A stretch of DNA of 64,000 nt from Argopecten irradians (lineage: Eukaryota; Mollusca; Bivalvia; Pectinida; Pectinidae). Where the stretch lies: contig NC_091147.1 in the NCBI RefSeq assembly GCF_041381155.1, forward strand, positions 11,905,030 to 11,969,029, written 5' to 3'. A program made the translations under genes and the position numbers. This document shows, one piece after another, positions 26,301 through 36,487 of the stretch. The notes beneath the pieces were generated by a model. That model did not search any database. It saw nothing but the letters and a program-made list of their open reading frames with translations, and was not told the DNA's origin. The stretch's first letter is position 1, and every line of letters starts with the position of its first letter.

Positions 26301-26842
26301 TCTCTCTTGGCCGAGTGTAATGCAGCAAGCACTGACCACATGAAACATTTCTTGTCTTTGTTTTGAACGTTGATGATGGCATGCTTTGATCTCAGCTTGA
26401 TCGGTAGAGGGATGTAGCTAGAGCCTTTAAGAGGTTTATAGCGGGCAAAGTGTATCTGAATTTGAATCACCTTGTCCAATGTCCAATTACTTCCCTGACG
26501 TTGGTATTCGATGAAGGAACTTTGCATCTTTCGGATAGATTCCTTCATACCTTCATCTATATCCAATGGCTTTAAAGTTATTTGACACTTTCCACGGAAA
26601 TGTGGTGTCACCCGTTCTACTGTTTCTCCTTTCGGTTTTGACAGCTGGACTTGTATAGATAAGTACCACTTGACACCTCCACCGACAACAGCTTGCTCTA
26701 TTATCTTCTTAATGGGGTCGTATTGTTGTTGTATAAAAGTAGTTGTGTCTAATTTAGCTTGACTCTCGGCAGGAATGGCTACTACTTTGAAGGTTCCCCC
26801 GAGCGCTTCTTCGGAGCATGCATCATTTCTGTTGGCTATCAT
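23350..26842 (-). CDS. Polinton protein-primed DNA polymerase B region (broken)
   Basis: Family B DNA polymerase of the protein-primed type that replicates Polintons. Exonuclease motifs are visible as YIIYADFES and NLRGYDSHLI, with a zinc-binding CHICGK and DHCHVTGKFRG segment between them. Polymerase motif A is TYLDANNLYGWAM, motif B is KLMNNSVFGKTMENL and motif C is LLFTDTDSLAYVI, the catalytic TDTDS. The far end has GLKAKVYAY and KGIKKYVI, typical of this group. The order of motifs is complete, but the frame looks broken, so the copy is treated as a fossil. It is the largest gene region of the element and lies upstream of the ATPase. Confidence 0.92.
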
Positions 26843-26969
26843 CAGCTTGCTTTACAGCAGCCTCGGGGACTAAAGGTGTGTTGTTCTCATTGTTGTCCTG
26901 CCCGCCTATTTGGTTTGGAACATGGCTATCTAAATGTTTGCGGTATTTGTCATTTCTCCAAAATGATTT

Positions 26970-27200
26970 TCAACAACAGGTATGCAGAGGTTCACCGTGT
27001 ATCTTCTTATGTCTTGTGAGTCTATCTTTTCGCCCAAAGTCTTTATCGCACACGTTACATTTCCATTTCTTATCTCCATGTTCGGCCATATGTCTGGTAA
27101 GAGTTTTTTTGTGTTCAAAAGATTTGTTACAGTAAGCGCAAGACCATTTCCCCTTCTTAGCCTGAATATTAACGTGATCCATAGCTTTCCTTTTCTCCAT
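26970..27200 (-). CDS. Polinton C2H2 zinc-finger segment
   Basis: Two clear classical zinc fingers: CAYCNKSFEHKKTLTRHMAEH and CNVCDKDFGRKDRLTRHKKIH. The segment starts MEKRKAMDH and lies just upstream of the polymerase on the same strand. In related elements such fingers often form the N-terminus of the polymerase or a small separate DNA-binding protein; the sequence does not settle which. It belongs to the broken part of the element. Confidence 0.6.
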   Translation of the reverse strand: MEKRKAMDHVNIQAKKGKWSCAYCNKSFEHKKTLTRHMAEHGDKKWKCNVCDKDFGRKDRLTRHKKIHGEPLHTCC

Positions 27201-27395
27201 AGTTTCTACAATAACAAAATATGCCGATAAGCTCCCTACGATGTATCCTGAATGAATGATGTTTGAAAATTACAAGCCCGTCCATTTATATCCTACAAAT
27301 CAATGACGTCATCCCCTCAATTTGATTGGTTAATATTTTTCAGATACTAATAGTATTAGTAGATTTTTTTTAAGCTTACAGACGTGTTTAAACGA

Positions 27396-27613
27396 CTGAT
27401 TAAAGGACCGGAGTCCTATGGCGTTCGTGCGAAGAACACAGACTACTGTCACCAGTAACTGGCATCACCCAATGGGTCCACATGAATTATTGGTCGGAAA
27501 GAGCTTCCTGGATATCGCGGGGACATGTCACATTATAGCGCCCTCTTTCCGTTGTGGACTTGTGACATCGCCCTAATCCAGTACACCTAATTCATGCGTG
27601 ACAAACACCTCAG
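27396..27613. repeat. 218-base direct repeat in the Polinton, copy A
   Basis: Runs from CTGATTAAAGGACCGGAG to GACAAACACCTCAG and recurs at 27684-27902 with only a few differences. About 70 bases separate the copies. No coding potential. It occupies the upstream end of the gene block, where late or regulatory sequence might lie. Confidence 0.85.
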
Positions 27614-27683
27614 TTGTTCTAATTACTTAATATCGAATTATAATTTTATGTTTGATTAATTCCTACTATGAGTATAATTGTGT

Positions 27684-27902
27684 CTGATTAAAGGACCGGA
27701 GTCCTATGGCGTTCGTGCGAAGAACACAAGCTCCTGTCACCAGTAACTGGCATCACCCGAAGGGTCCACATGAATTTTTTAGTCGGAAAGAGCTTCCTGG
27801 ATATCGCGGGGACATGTCACATTATAGCGCCCTCTTTCCGTTGTGGACTTGTGACATCGCCCTAATCCAGTACACCTAATCCATGCGTGACAAACACCTC
27901 AG
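27684..27902. repeat. Direct repeat in the Polinton, copy B
   Basis: Second copy of 27396-27613. The remainder of the stretch to 29163 has no gene I can recognise. Confidence 0.85.
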
Positions 27903-28189
27903 ACTTTGTTAGTACTTGTGCCGAAACTTACCTTTTCTTCAGCTGTATATATTCCAAGGGTTCTGCTGCTTCTCGTTCCGGGGTCTTCTGCAGAATGACT
28001 TAGTACTTCATTTACGCCTGTATTTATACCCTCTCAATCACTCCATTATTTTCACGTAATTTGATTGGTTAATATATTTTTGTGCAATTTTATTTTTCAT
28101 TTTTTTAGTGTCATCGTAGTGGACGGACGTGTTTTACATTGCTCTGTAGGAAATACAAATTTTATGTTGAAATACAAATTTCATATTTT

Positions 28190-28285
28190 CGACGACACCG
28201 GCTCTGTGAATCGACCCAACACCTGAGTTAGCTAGCTAGGCTGTGAATGCTTAAAACCGTCTAGACCGCTACGCTACAGGGGCCG
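28190..28285 (-). repeat. Possible tRNA-like SINE head
   Basis: On the minus strand GCCCCTGTAGCGTAGCGGT is followed about 45 bases later by GGGTCGATTCAC, resembling A and B boxes of a tRNA-type promoter. No acceptor-stem pairing is visible, so it is not a working tRNA gene. Weak call. Confidence 0.3.
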
Positions 28286-29163
28286 GATATTAACTAGGCT
28301 ATTAAATTTTCTATGTATACACATGTGTGTGTATATACACATAAATAGGTAACGCTTCCTGTAAGCGGCCATTTGCAGTTATAGTGATAATAGTGTGAGC
28401 GGAATTTAATACGTTTAAGGTTTGTTATTAAAAACATTTATCCTCGACTATGTTAAGATTATACCTAAATACGTTTTACACAATGACTACATTTCGAGTA
28501 ATAACGTATAACTATATACGAGGAAATGTACCGATTTACCGGCACATAAACTTAATGTTTACGTGTATATAACTAAACCACTGAACATTGTTGTATGTGA
28601 ACACAAAGAACTTTTAGTTCGTGGTAACTTTTAAAACAACTTCCTATAGTTTTTTTATAATTTTACACGTTATCAAATCACATCTATATATTCATATGGA
28701 ACTGGTCAACAGTGTCACTATTTCGAAACGTGATGTAATCGTATTCGCTAGAGCTAATCGTTGTACATGTAAACCCGTAGTGTGTAGTTATATATATAGA
28801 TATGTAATCGTGTTGATTTATATGATTAACGGATTGTTATTCTCTAACGGTTTGTAAATAAAGCCATTGTTGCCGTGTTTCTCTATTTTATATTTATAAT
28901 TTAGGGATATTCATCTTCAATCGTTTTTGCTGTGTTATTTATGTGTGTCAACTCTGTGTTACTATAGTAAACAATAAACAACTTATTCAATATATATATG
29001 TATCATGGAAATATAATATTCCTGAAGGTTTGACGAAACACGAATAGCATAGTTAATGAGTGATCATAATCGAAATTTACAAGGTAGTGTGTGACCTGGT
29101 TTAGTAGCCATTCTCGGCGTTGTTTACACAACAGGTTGAAACTTGTTTGACTATTTCTAAACG

Positions 29164-29382
29164 TGATGCAATCGTTGCCGTTATCAATAGATGGATTACC
29201 CCATGACGATATAAATAGATGGGAAAACCCATATCGATTAGAACCCCCCTCTTCCCATGACGTCATCGATCGGTACCCCCCTCTTGAAGGGGGGTGCCAT
29301 AGGGAGGTGCCAGGTGGTGGTAAGGATTATATAGGAGGTGCACTGAGTGACCCTGCGCCAAAACCGGTACTTTTGTACTACT
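29164..29382 (-). repeat. Right terminal inverted repeat of the Polinton
   Basis: Exact inverted counterpart of 19808-20026; ends GTACTACT at the outer edge. Confidence 0.9.
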
Positions 29383-29500
29383 ACTCGTAATATTATTTCG
29401 TTCCCACGTAATAATATTTCGTTCGAACGCAATAATATTTCGTTCGAACGCAATCATATTTCGTTAGAACGCAATTATATTTCGTTCGCAATCAGTAATT
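29383..29500. repeat. TTCGTTCGAA minisatellite, right part of the split array
   Basis: Four to five units related to ATTTCGTTCGAACGCAATAA, in the same orientation as 19690-19807, directly outside the Polinton. Confidence 0.7.
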
Positions 29501-29533
29501 TTATTTATTTCATGTCCGCTCCCAGCCACCGTA

Positions 29534-31685
29534 TAATGCTATACAATTCATAAATTAATTGTAAATAAATTAATAACGGCAAAATTCTCTATCGCTTAAT
29601 TTTGACCATCATCAGATACGGAAGTGGATCCGGAGCCAACGTTATGACCAACGTTATGAACTTATTTCTACTGAAAGTATACTGTTTTAGAAATACATGA
29701 AAATGGCTTTTAACGGAGATTGTATATTGTTTCATGAAAGCCTTAAAAAGTGAAGACTAAAGTCGGTAAAAATAGTGTTAATATATGCAGTATTATTTCT
29801 TACGAGACAGAAAAATAAAATTTCCTGTCAAAATCGGTCTGCACGCGAAGAAGTTGATTTATATAATTTGAATCCTAAAATGTCCTTCCGGCTGGCTCTG
29901 TCAGTGTTGACATTTCCACGTAGCCTCGCTTTCAAAGAGTTATTTTAGAACTGTACAAAGTTCACAAGGGGCTTTTCCATAATTACAATGGCCAAAACTA
30001 GGCAACGTAAGCAGAACTTGATCATGACCGTCGTTTTTATATGTGAAGACTTTTGAAAGGCTAATGAACGCCTTTAGACTGGTTTTCTTTGCCCGACTGT
30101 TCACTTTAACTTATTGATTTATGTTGATATAACTCTAAACATCACTTTTTAAATTAGATACATATACTTAGTATATTAAACATTTCCATTAAACTGTTTG
30201 TTTTGTAATTACCGTCGTTCTGATGACACAAATGTTATTTTCTCAAATTAATTGTGTCTTTGTTGTATTTAAACTTGGAGATGGAAGTGAGTAATGTTTG
30301 GGGGTATAATGACAATACCATCAATGAATTAGGACGCTAATAATGAAAAGAGATATTTATCTTTTTTAAATTTAAAATCTGTGCCAGTGTATCTTCAGGT
30401 TTGCTTAAAATTGAAATATTGTAATAATGAATATGATATTATCTACGTTTCTGACCTGATTTTTCATTTTAATCGATTGAAAAACAAAACTATCTATCTA
30501 CAACTTGCTTTTTCAAAATTAAATTTTAGGAACTAATATTTTAAAGCAATTGTGTCCTTAATTCCAATATAATGCATGGTATCCATCATCACAATCATCA
30601 ACAATTATTATTCTTTAATATCAAAATCAAAGTGTCACAACTGCTTGTATGACACGAATCCCATACTATATTTTATACTAGGTAGAAAATGTCATGATGA
30701 TAGGTCAGTACTAGTGCTGCGTAATTGGTCAAAAATTACAATCGGTCATCGCTTGGAAAGAACAAACGATTAAATGTTTAAATTGAGGAAATGAATCAGG
30801 CTTTATTTCACAATGTTATAAAGGAGTTGTTTTTATTTACAACAGGTTTGATTAAAGATGCTCCACTGCTGACGAATCGTATTTTTCGTTATCAAAAAAT
30901 GGGATTAGACGATTTATTATTTTTATTCAGGTACAAAAATAACTTTTACTTTACACAATTACCACTATTGAGAAGTTTGAGCTTTTTATTTTACTTGAAG
31001 ATAAAGATATTAAAAATAATTAATTGCGTCTCGAAAAAAAAGCATGGCACTATGCCCTATATGGAATGAAATACTAATTGCTCATGCACTAAGACCAAAA
31101 GCAAAATAAATACATACTCATATACGCTGAAACCTTACGTGCATGACCTATCGTAATTGTCCGTTACAAATTTGTGGGGGTCACAGTAAAACAGCTAATA
31201 TATGTGGCTTGTTTGCTTGTGTGACCAATATGCCATCCTTGTAAAACATTATATTTTTCATCACATTTGCATACAGATTGCAAGACATATTCGATATAAT
31301 TAAATAAAAAGTAAACAAATGTACAATGTATGCAGAACGAAACAAAGTAGTCAGACATGCGCACATGTAGCTATACATTGTGTACATGTAGTTGCGTAGC
31401 GCTGACACTTGTTACGTGTACATTAGGACCGGTCCAGAACCGTTTGAAAATACAAATTTAAATAGCGTTGTTAACTAGAATAATACAGATATTGTATATT
31501 TATGAAGATTAAAATGTGCTGCTGTTTTAGGGAAATGTGAATAAGATGCAAACGATTATGATAGTAAATCCCTCTGGGAAAAGTCAACAACATTCGGCAC
31601 TCAGCTTTTTATATGGTATGCAAAGTCGATAAGAAATAATAAAAAAAGTGATAATAATAAAAAACATACACACATGGTGTTATTG
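29534..31685. other. Intergenic, no gene recognised
   Basis: AT-rich sequence downstream of locus 4 with one truncated MITE copy at 30856-31115. The open frames present show no domain and no splice-compatible TNF exon. Confidence 0.4.
30856..31115 (-). mobile_element. TTAA MITE, copy 3, truncated
   Basis: Begins TTAA then AGATGCTCCACTGCTGACGA and follows copy 2 closely through the ATATGGAATGAAATACTAATTG block. The other inverted end is not found, so the copy is partial. Confidence 0.6.
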
Positions 31686-34600
31686 TCAGTGGGTAGTGTT
31701 ATATTCAATAATTTTGAACATGCCGAAGAAATGAGAAAACGGCTTGTGATCAACATGATACGGTGATTGTTTCCCGCCTACATCTGTGACAGCCTCGACT
31801 TCTATTTTGTCCTTCGGGTTCATGTATGTAACACCACAGAGGAAGCTCGTCTGGTGTGTTTGTTGGTGCTTCCCACCAACCTTGGCTGTCCACAAAAGCT
31901 CTCCGTTGCCACCCAGGATAGATGATCTGTATTTGTATAGATTGTGTGACCCTGTTGGTTTGTCACCGGCCGCGGCGCGGAAGTCAAATGTATAGAAGGA
32001 ATATATCAAGTACATCCCGGCTCCGGTGGAGGCGGAGTCCATTTGCAGATGACGTCCATCGTCGGACAATGTAAGATTTCGTAAGAATGCAGTTGAATGG
32101 GCCTTCTCCGTCCAGGAAATCCCTTAAGTTAAATAGAACATGGATTATATACATATAAGGTCATATTTACTTCAATTTATCAAACTAATAAGATTTTTTC
32201 CCCAAAAACTTTATTTCATTGCTGATAGCATGTTTTTTTTTTTGGGGCAAAGCCATATTAATATATGAATATACCGTTATATTAGACAGAATCCTTAATT
32301 CATATTAGCTACATGAAGCTAACATTGATATTTTCAAAAATGATACATAACATATCTGTGTGTATTAATCTAGTATTAATTATGATTAATTTTAATACCT
32401 TTACTAGTGAATTTGGCGTATAGATGGGCAGCATGATTTCGCTCTCGCCACCAATGCAAAGCCTCTGGTTCCAACAAGAAAATGAGAAACAGCTTTATCA
32501 ATTCAGTTAAATCTGTCTTCTGAATTCAAGACGCAAAAACGTCAAAGCATATTTGCGTGTGCTTATTTTAACGTCTTTTTGTATTATAAGGACAAAATAA
32601 TTTATAACATACAAATATATTGATCAATGCAATCTGATATGATATCTAATATTTATTTCTGGTATATTATGGCACCAGATGATTGACATTTTACAAACTG
32701 TGACCTTTTTGACGCTAAGTTATACTTTCCAATATATAATATAATTCAAACATAAAAATACATTATAGTTCATGAACAAATATTAAAAAGTATTATTTGG
32801 CTCCAGCAAAACTGGACAAAACAAAACAAAACAAAGACCATCCTGTATACTAACCCCCATATAATGTAACTCCTTAATCATATATCATAAACCAGTGGCG
32901 TAGGAAGATGAAACGTAATGGGGGGGGGCAAAGGTCCTCAATATTTTGTAACCCCCCATTTTTTAACCCCCCCCCCCCCCCGCCGCACCTACAGGAGGAG
33001 ATTAATTCAACTCCCAACCATATATGTTTTATGTACATTTTTCATATATCAGTAAATTTAATCCTTGTACACATTTATAGACAGTGGGGTCGCTATAAAA
33101 GGATATTAACGGATACGCAAATTGGCCAGATTAGCGTGTGAGCGCCGAAGGCGCGAGATTTTAGTGTTTTAGGTGTCTGAGGGTGACCCCCGGAAAAAAT
33201 ATAGTAATTTAGAATGGCTGAGATGAGTTTTACAATGTATTTTGATGATTTTGCGAGCGCCCGAAAGCGCGGGATTTTGGTGTTTGGGGGGTCCGGGGCC
33301 TCCTCTAGGAAAAATATTACGATTAAGAATAGCTTAAATGAGTTTTGATGAATATGCGAGCGCCCGAAAGCGCGAGATTTTGGTGTTTGGGGGGTCCGGG
33401 TGTCTACCCCGGAAAAAAAAATTACGGTTTAGAATGGCTGAGATGAGTTTTACGATGTATTTTAATGATTATAAAGCGTTCTTAAGGTGGTAATTTTCCT
33501 ATTTAAAGCTGCTTGCATTTTAGAAATGATAATTGTGTCGTCAAAACATTATGCAACCCTACTCGATCTGAATACACCGGCTTCACACCATCGGCACATG
33601 GTTGTGTAACATACAAAATGAATTAATATTGTCTCGCTAAGACATAAACAAATTGATCTTTTAAGAGAATTTGTTTAGGAAGTACATAAAATCCTGTGTA
33701 TTGAATTTTGACTAGGCCTATTTAAGGTTTGACATGATGTGCTTGAACGTTTTGGAAATACGCCGCGCAGCGGAAATTTTTTTAGAATGAAGTACGAAAA
33801 ATGTGCAGGAAGGCAATTTTTTTTTCAAATAAACATTTTTAGAAAATTTCAGTCGGCGAAAATGGGGGGGCAAAAAGACATGTTTGCCCCCCCCCCCCGT
33901 CCTGGGGAACGGGGGGGGGGGCAGTTGCCCCCCCCCTGCCCCCCCCCCCCCCCCCCCGCTTCCTACGCCCCTGTAAATGTATCATGATGTCCTAACCCGC
34001 TGGTACACTGTATCGATAAACAAAAACAATAATGCTTATAGAATCGGCCATGGCCGCCAGAGGGCCCACACACCCCTCCCTTCTATGTAGAAATAAATTT
34101 GATAACGACTTAAAAGTTTCTTTATTACTCTCTCATTTATTCTAAATAAGGAAATATTCTACTAAAATCGTATCCCTTTCCTGTATAATCATGATACGCT
34201 AACCAGGTTATATCTTTTAGCTAGTCCGTTTATTTTGTAAATTTTATATTATTTTATTACTAGTAAATGATTATTAACATACATGATAAAAAGCTCTATT
34301 CTATTCACAATTGTTAGGAATATCTTAACTTCCGTCATCATTTTAACATACCTGAGCGACTAGGACTTATATTTTCGTTTTGAACAGGTAAAAATATGAA
34401 CTTACCGTGTCCTCCATCTGTATTCAAGAGCTGCCGACGCTGCAAGTTCAGTAGCTACAAAATTAAAATGGCATGGCTGTAATTACTCGTGCAGTGAATA
34501 TACACAGAAAACCATTAGAATGAAATAATAATAAAATAGAACAGATACATATAACACACACGAAGGTGACATTTCCTGCCATTCTATAAAATCTTCATAC

Positions 34601-34933
34601 TTCTAGGACTGTGTCGTGGATAGCGGTGTCGTTGTCCGGATGTAGACAACACAGACGGTTGTCCTCGTCTATCGTTAGATGGAACTCGTAAAACGTACGT
34701 GCATCAATGGTTTCCCGTTCATCACACGGAAGACAAATCGGTCCACCATAATCTGACAAAGGCGCTGTCTCTATTGTCGGGACAATGTTGTCCGTGGTGT
34801 CTTGGTTGCGGTGTGTCTGACGAACAATAAAGAGGGCTACTAACGCAAGTAGTAGCACAATATTGACAAGTACAGTGATATGGAAGGCACGTTTTAAGCA
34901 TTTTTGAGTTTTTCTATGCTCTTTTCTATCCAT
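31686..34933 (-). CDS. TNF-superfamily-like ligand, locus 4 (four exons)
   Basis: Predicted type II membrane TNF ligand, 294 residues. Exon 1 (34933-34601) starts MDRKEHRK, has a membrane segment at about 18-38 and the module C67-x2-C70, C95-C96, then a GTATGA donor. Exon 2 (34454-34406, 49 bases) ends at GTAAGT. Exon 3 (32464-32399) encodes LHWWRERNHAAHLYA and ends at GTATTA. Exon 4 (32122-31686) starts GISW and carries RNLTLS, GAGMYLIYSFYTFDF, TSFLCGVTYM and HFFGMFKI, with a seven-residue extension after it. Phases are 0, 1, 1 and the exon sum is divisible by three. Intron 2 is enlarged by a transposon nested in a repeat. It is closest in sequence to locus 6. Confidence 0.88.
32663..34085. 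repeat. Repeat paralogous to the locus 2 intron, split by a transposon
   Basis: 32663-32892 and 33974-34085 together match 12796-13137. The break coincides exactly with the ends of the inserted element, so the insertion is younger than the duplication. Confidence 0.65.
32893..33973. mobile_element. Non-autonomous DNA transposon, hAT-like ends
   Basis: Left end CAGTGGCGTAGGAAG and right end, inverted, CAGGGGCGTAGGAAG, with long C and G runs just inside both ends. CAGNGGCGTAG ends are common in animal hAT-like elements. The interior carries three tandem units of roughly 105-115 bases built on GAGCGCCCGAAAGCGCGAG and GGGGGGTCCGG at about 33135, 33250 and 33355. No transposase is present. No clean target duplication is visible. 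Confidence 0.7.
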
Positions 34934-35431
34934 GTTGATGGGAAACAGTCGTATTACAACATAACAAGCTGTGCTTAAATCCTGTAGTAAACTAATACTC
35001 CTATATCACTGAAGATAACATTTTAGTATAGACCAGCAGGCAGTTGGTAAGTCGTACTACCCGATATACCTGTACAGGTACACCCGGATTGTGAGCTGAC
35101 ACAATCATCTATTTATAGACCATTCTGAGAATTTCAAATGAAAATAACACCGCACTGTAGGCGAACATTGTTTAATCATATTAATACTGGCAAATATACG
35201 ACCAAAGAGAAAGTTTAACTCACTAAAACTTAGAAACTTGAGCTTCACTGATATCTGTAGTAACTTGCTGTCTCTTTGGTGATATACATGAATAGTTGAT
35301 CTACTGCAGTAAACGCATCTACCATCATCGTATTTTCAAAACCCTTCATGAATTATATGGTTATATTCAGTGGCATTATTTTATACATAGATTATTAATA
35401 TTGATACTTCAAATATATTTTGTAACACTTT

Positions 35432-35545
35432 CCCACCAAAGATGAAACGTCGTTGAGTCTAAATGGGATTCGAACTCGCGATCCAAAAGTGGTGGGCTTG
35501 TGGTAATATGTCGGGACATCTTAACCATTCGACCACTGCGGCCCC
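35432..35545 (-). repeat. tRNA-derived SINE fragment
   Basis: On the minus strand GGGGCCGCAGTGGTCGAATGG followed by GCGAGTTCGAATCCC gives convincing A and B boxes. The 5' bases do not pair with a 3' acceptor arm, so it reads as a SINE head, different from the three SINEs at 37436, 45045 and 47990. Confidence 0.55.
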
Positions 35546-36025
35546 TATATAGATATACAAACGCTATTATTATACCTCACCGATGAGTCACAGTCGCTGA
35601 TTGGTCGAGAGACGTCACGTGTGAGGGCGACAAAACATCGTGTATCCCGCTGAACGTCATGTTCAAAAATCATGTTTCCCCCATGCGGAGCCCTCGTACG
35701 TTTAGCAAGAGTTATCGTTCGTGTAACGGAACTCTCCGAGGTATTCCGAAAACAAACAAAATGGATGGCAGACGACGCTTCCGTCCGAGGAAATGTATTA
35801 ATATTTTTATGATAAAGGATACAGATAACACAATTACACTCCATGTAATGTTTATATGATGTAACATGCTAAAGGGAGTTGATTTGGGCTGAAAGATACG
35901 GTAGGTCCAACTTCTGATTTAACAATATCTGTATCGGACAAACAACTTTAAGTCTAACGTTAGCCATTACGTTAGACTTGTATTCTAGCGCGAAAAAAAA
36001 CTTTATTTGTTATGTATAATAAACA

Positions 36026-36112
36026 ATTTATTGCCCTGGCGGTAGGGAGACATGACGCTTAGTTTATTGAGTAATCAAAGCATCATGTCTCCCTACCGTC
36101 AGGGCAATAAAT
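36026..36112. repeat. Near-perfect hairpin
   Basis: ATTTATTGCCCTGGCGGTAG at the left pairs with CTACCGTCAGGGCAATAAAT at the right; the stem is about 35 bases with an 18-base loop. It could be a palindromic MITE remnant or a structured RNA; nothing distinguishes these. Confidence 0.75.
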
Positions 36113-36292
36113 GTATACAGTAATGTTGTTCGTCTGTTTTAGATAGATGTACGAACGAACACAGGCATACATCTCGGGGAAATATCAACTTCTTTAGACC
36201 TGATTGCATTGACATCTTCTTTACACACTATTTGCCGTGCCGTCTCAAAACTATATGGTCAATATTTGAGGTGAAAATAATGTGAAACTTAC

Positions 36293-36487
36293 CTTTCTAA
36301 GATCTGTTATTTCTGTTATTTCCCATGAACAATATGAAAGAGAGTTATTTACTAATATTAGAGTAGCCAATGCCATACACAAGGGACACCAGAGTAATAT
36401 CAAAGAAGCAATAAACGTTTGTCGTCTAAAAGATGCGAGTATGCCATTTGATTGATTGCATTCATCCCGAGGAACTGGAACGGCCAT
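36293..36487 (-). CDS. Orphan first exon resembling TNF-ligand exon 1, locus 5
   Basis: A 65-codon frame starting MAVPVPRDE with a hydrophobic segment at about residues 25-47 and ending DLRK before a GTAAGT donor in phase 0, the same phase as exon 1 of its neighbours. It lies between loci 4 and 6 on the same strand. It lacks the CxxC and CC motifs, and no linker, W-W or TNF core exon follows before locus 4. It may be a broken duplicate, a gene with exons I cannot recognise, or chance. Confidence 0.35.

Larger units (their letters stand above)
19808..29382 (-). mobile_element. Polinton/Maverick element, broken fossil copy
   Basis: A self-synthesising DNA transposon bounded by 219-base inverted repeats that start AGTAGTAC and match at every base compared. 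All recognised genes lie on the minus strand: integrase, packaging-type ATPase, protein-primed DNA polymerase B and C2H2 zinc-finger segments. No major capsid, penton or protease gene was recognised, and the 9.6 kb length is short for the family (commonly 15-20 kb). The short bases next to each end (GTTCGT and ACTCGT) resemble an imperfect 6-base target duplication, as expected for Polintons. Identical ends suggest a young insertion or recent end conversion, yet the ATPase and polymerase genes look broken, with roughly four breaks in all. It lies between loci 3 and 4. Confidence 0.9.
18979..29533. mobile_element. Foldback-type element that hosts the Polinton
   Basis: The left end reads TACGGTGACTGGGAGCGGAA and the right end, inverted, TACGGTGGCTGGGAGCGGAC; both continue into ATGAAATAAATAAAATTA. 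Directly outside both ends is TAATGC, a 6-base target duplication. Without the Polinton insertion this element would be about 1 kb. It has no protein gene of its own and contains two tandem arrays. The ends and duplication are seen in sequence; the superfamily is not identified. Confidence 0.75.

Noticed and set aside
25012-26366. Plus-strand frames inside the polymerase region
   Set aside because: Antisense to a clear DNA polymerase B; no independent support.
32908-33987. Proline- and glycine-rich frames at the C and G runs
   Set aside because: Low-complexity translation of homopolymers inside a transposon.
35432-35545. Functional tRNA gene
   Set aside because: A and B boxes are present but the acceptor arm does not pair and the spacing is SINE-like.
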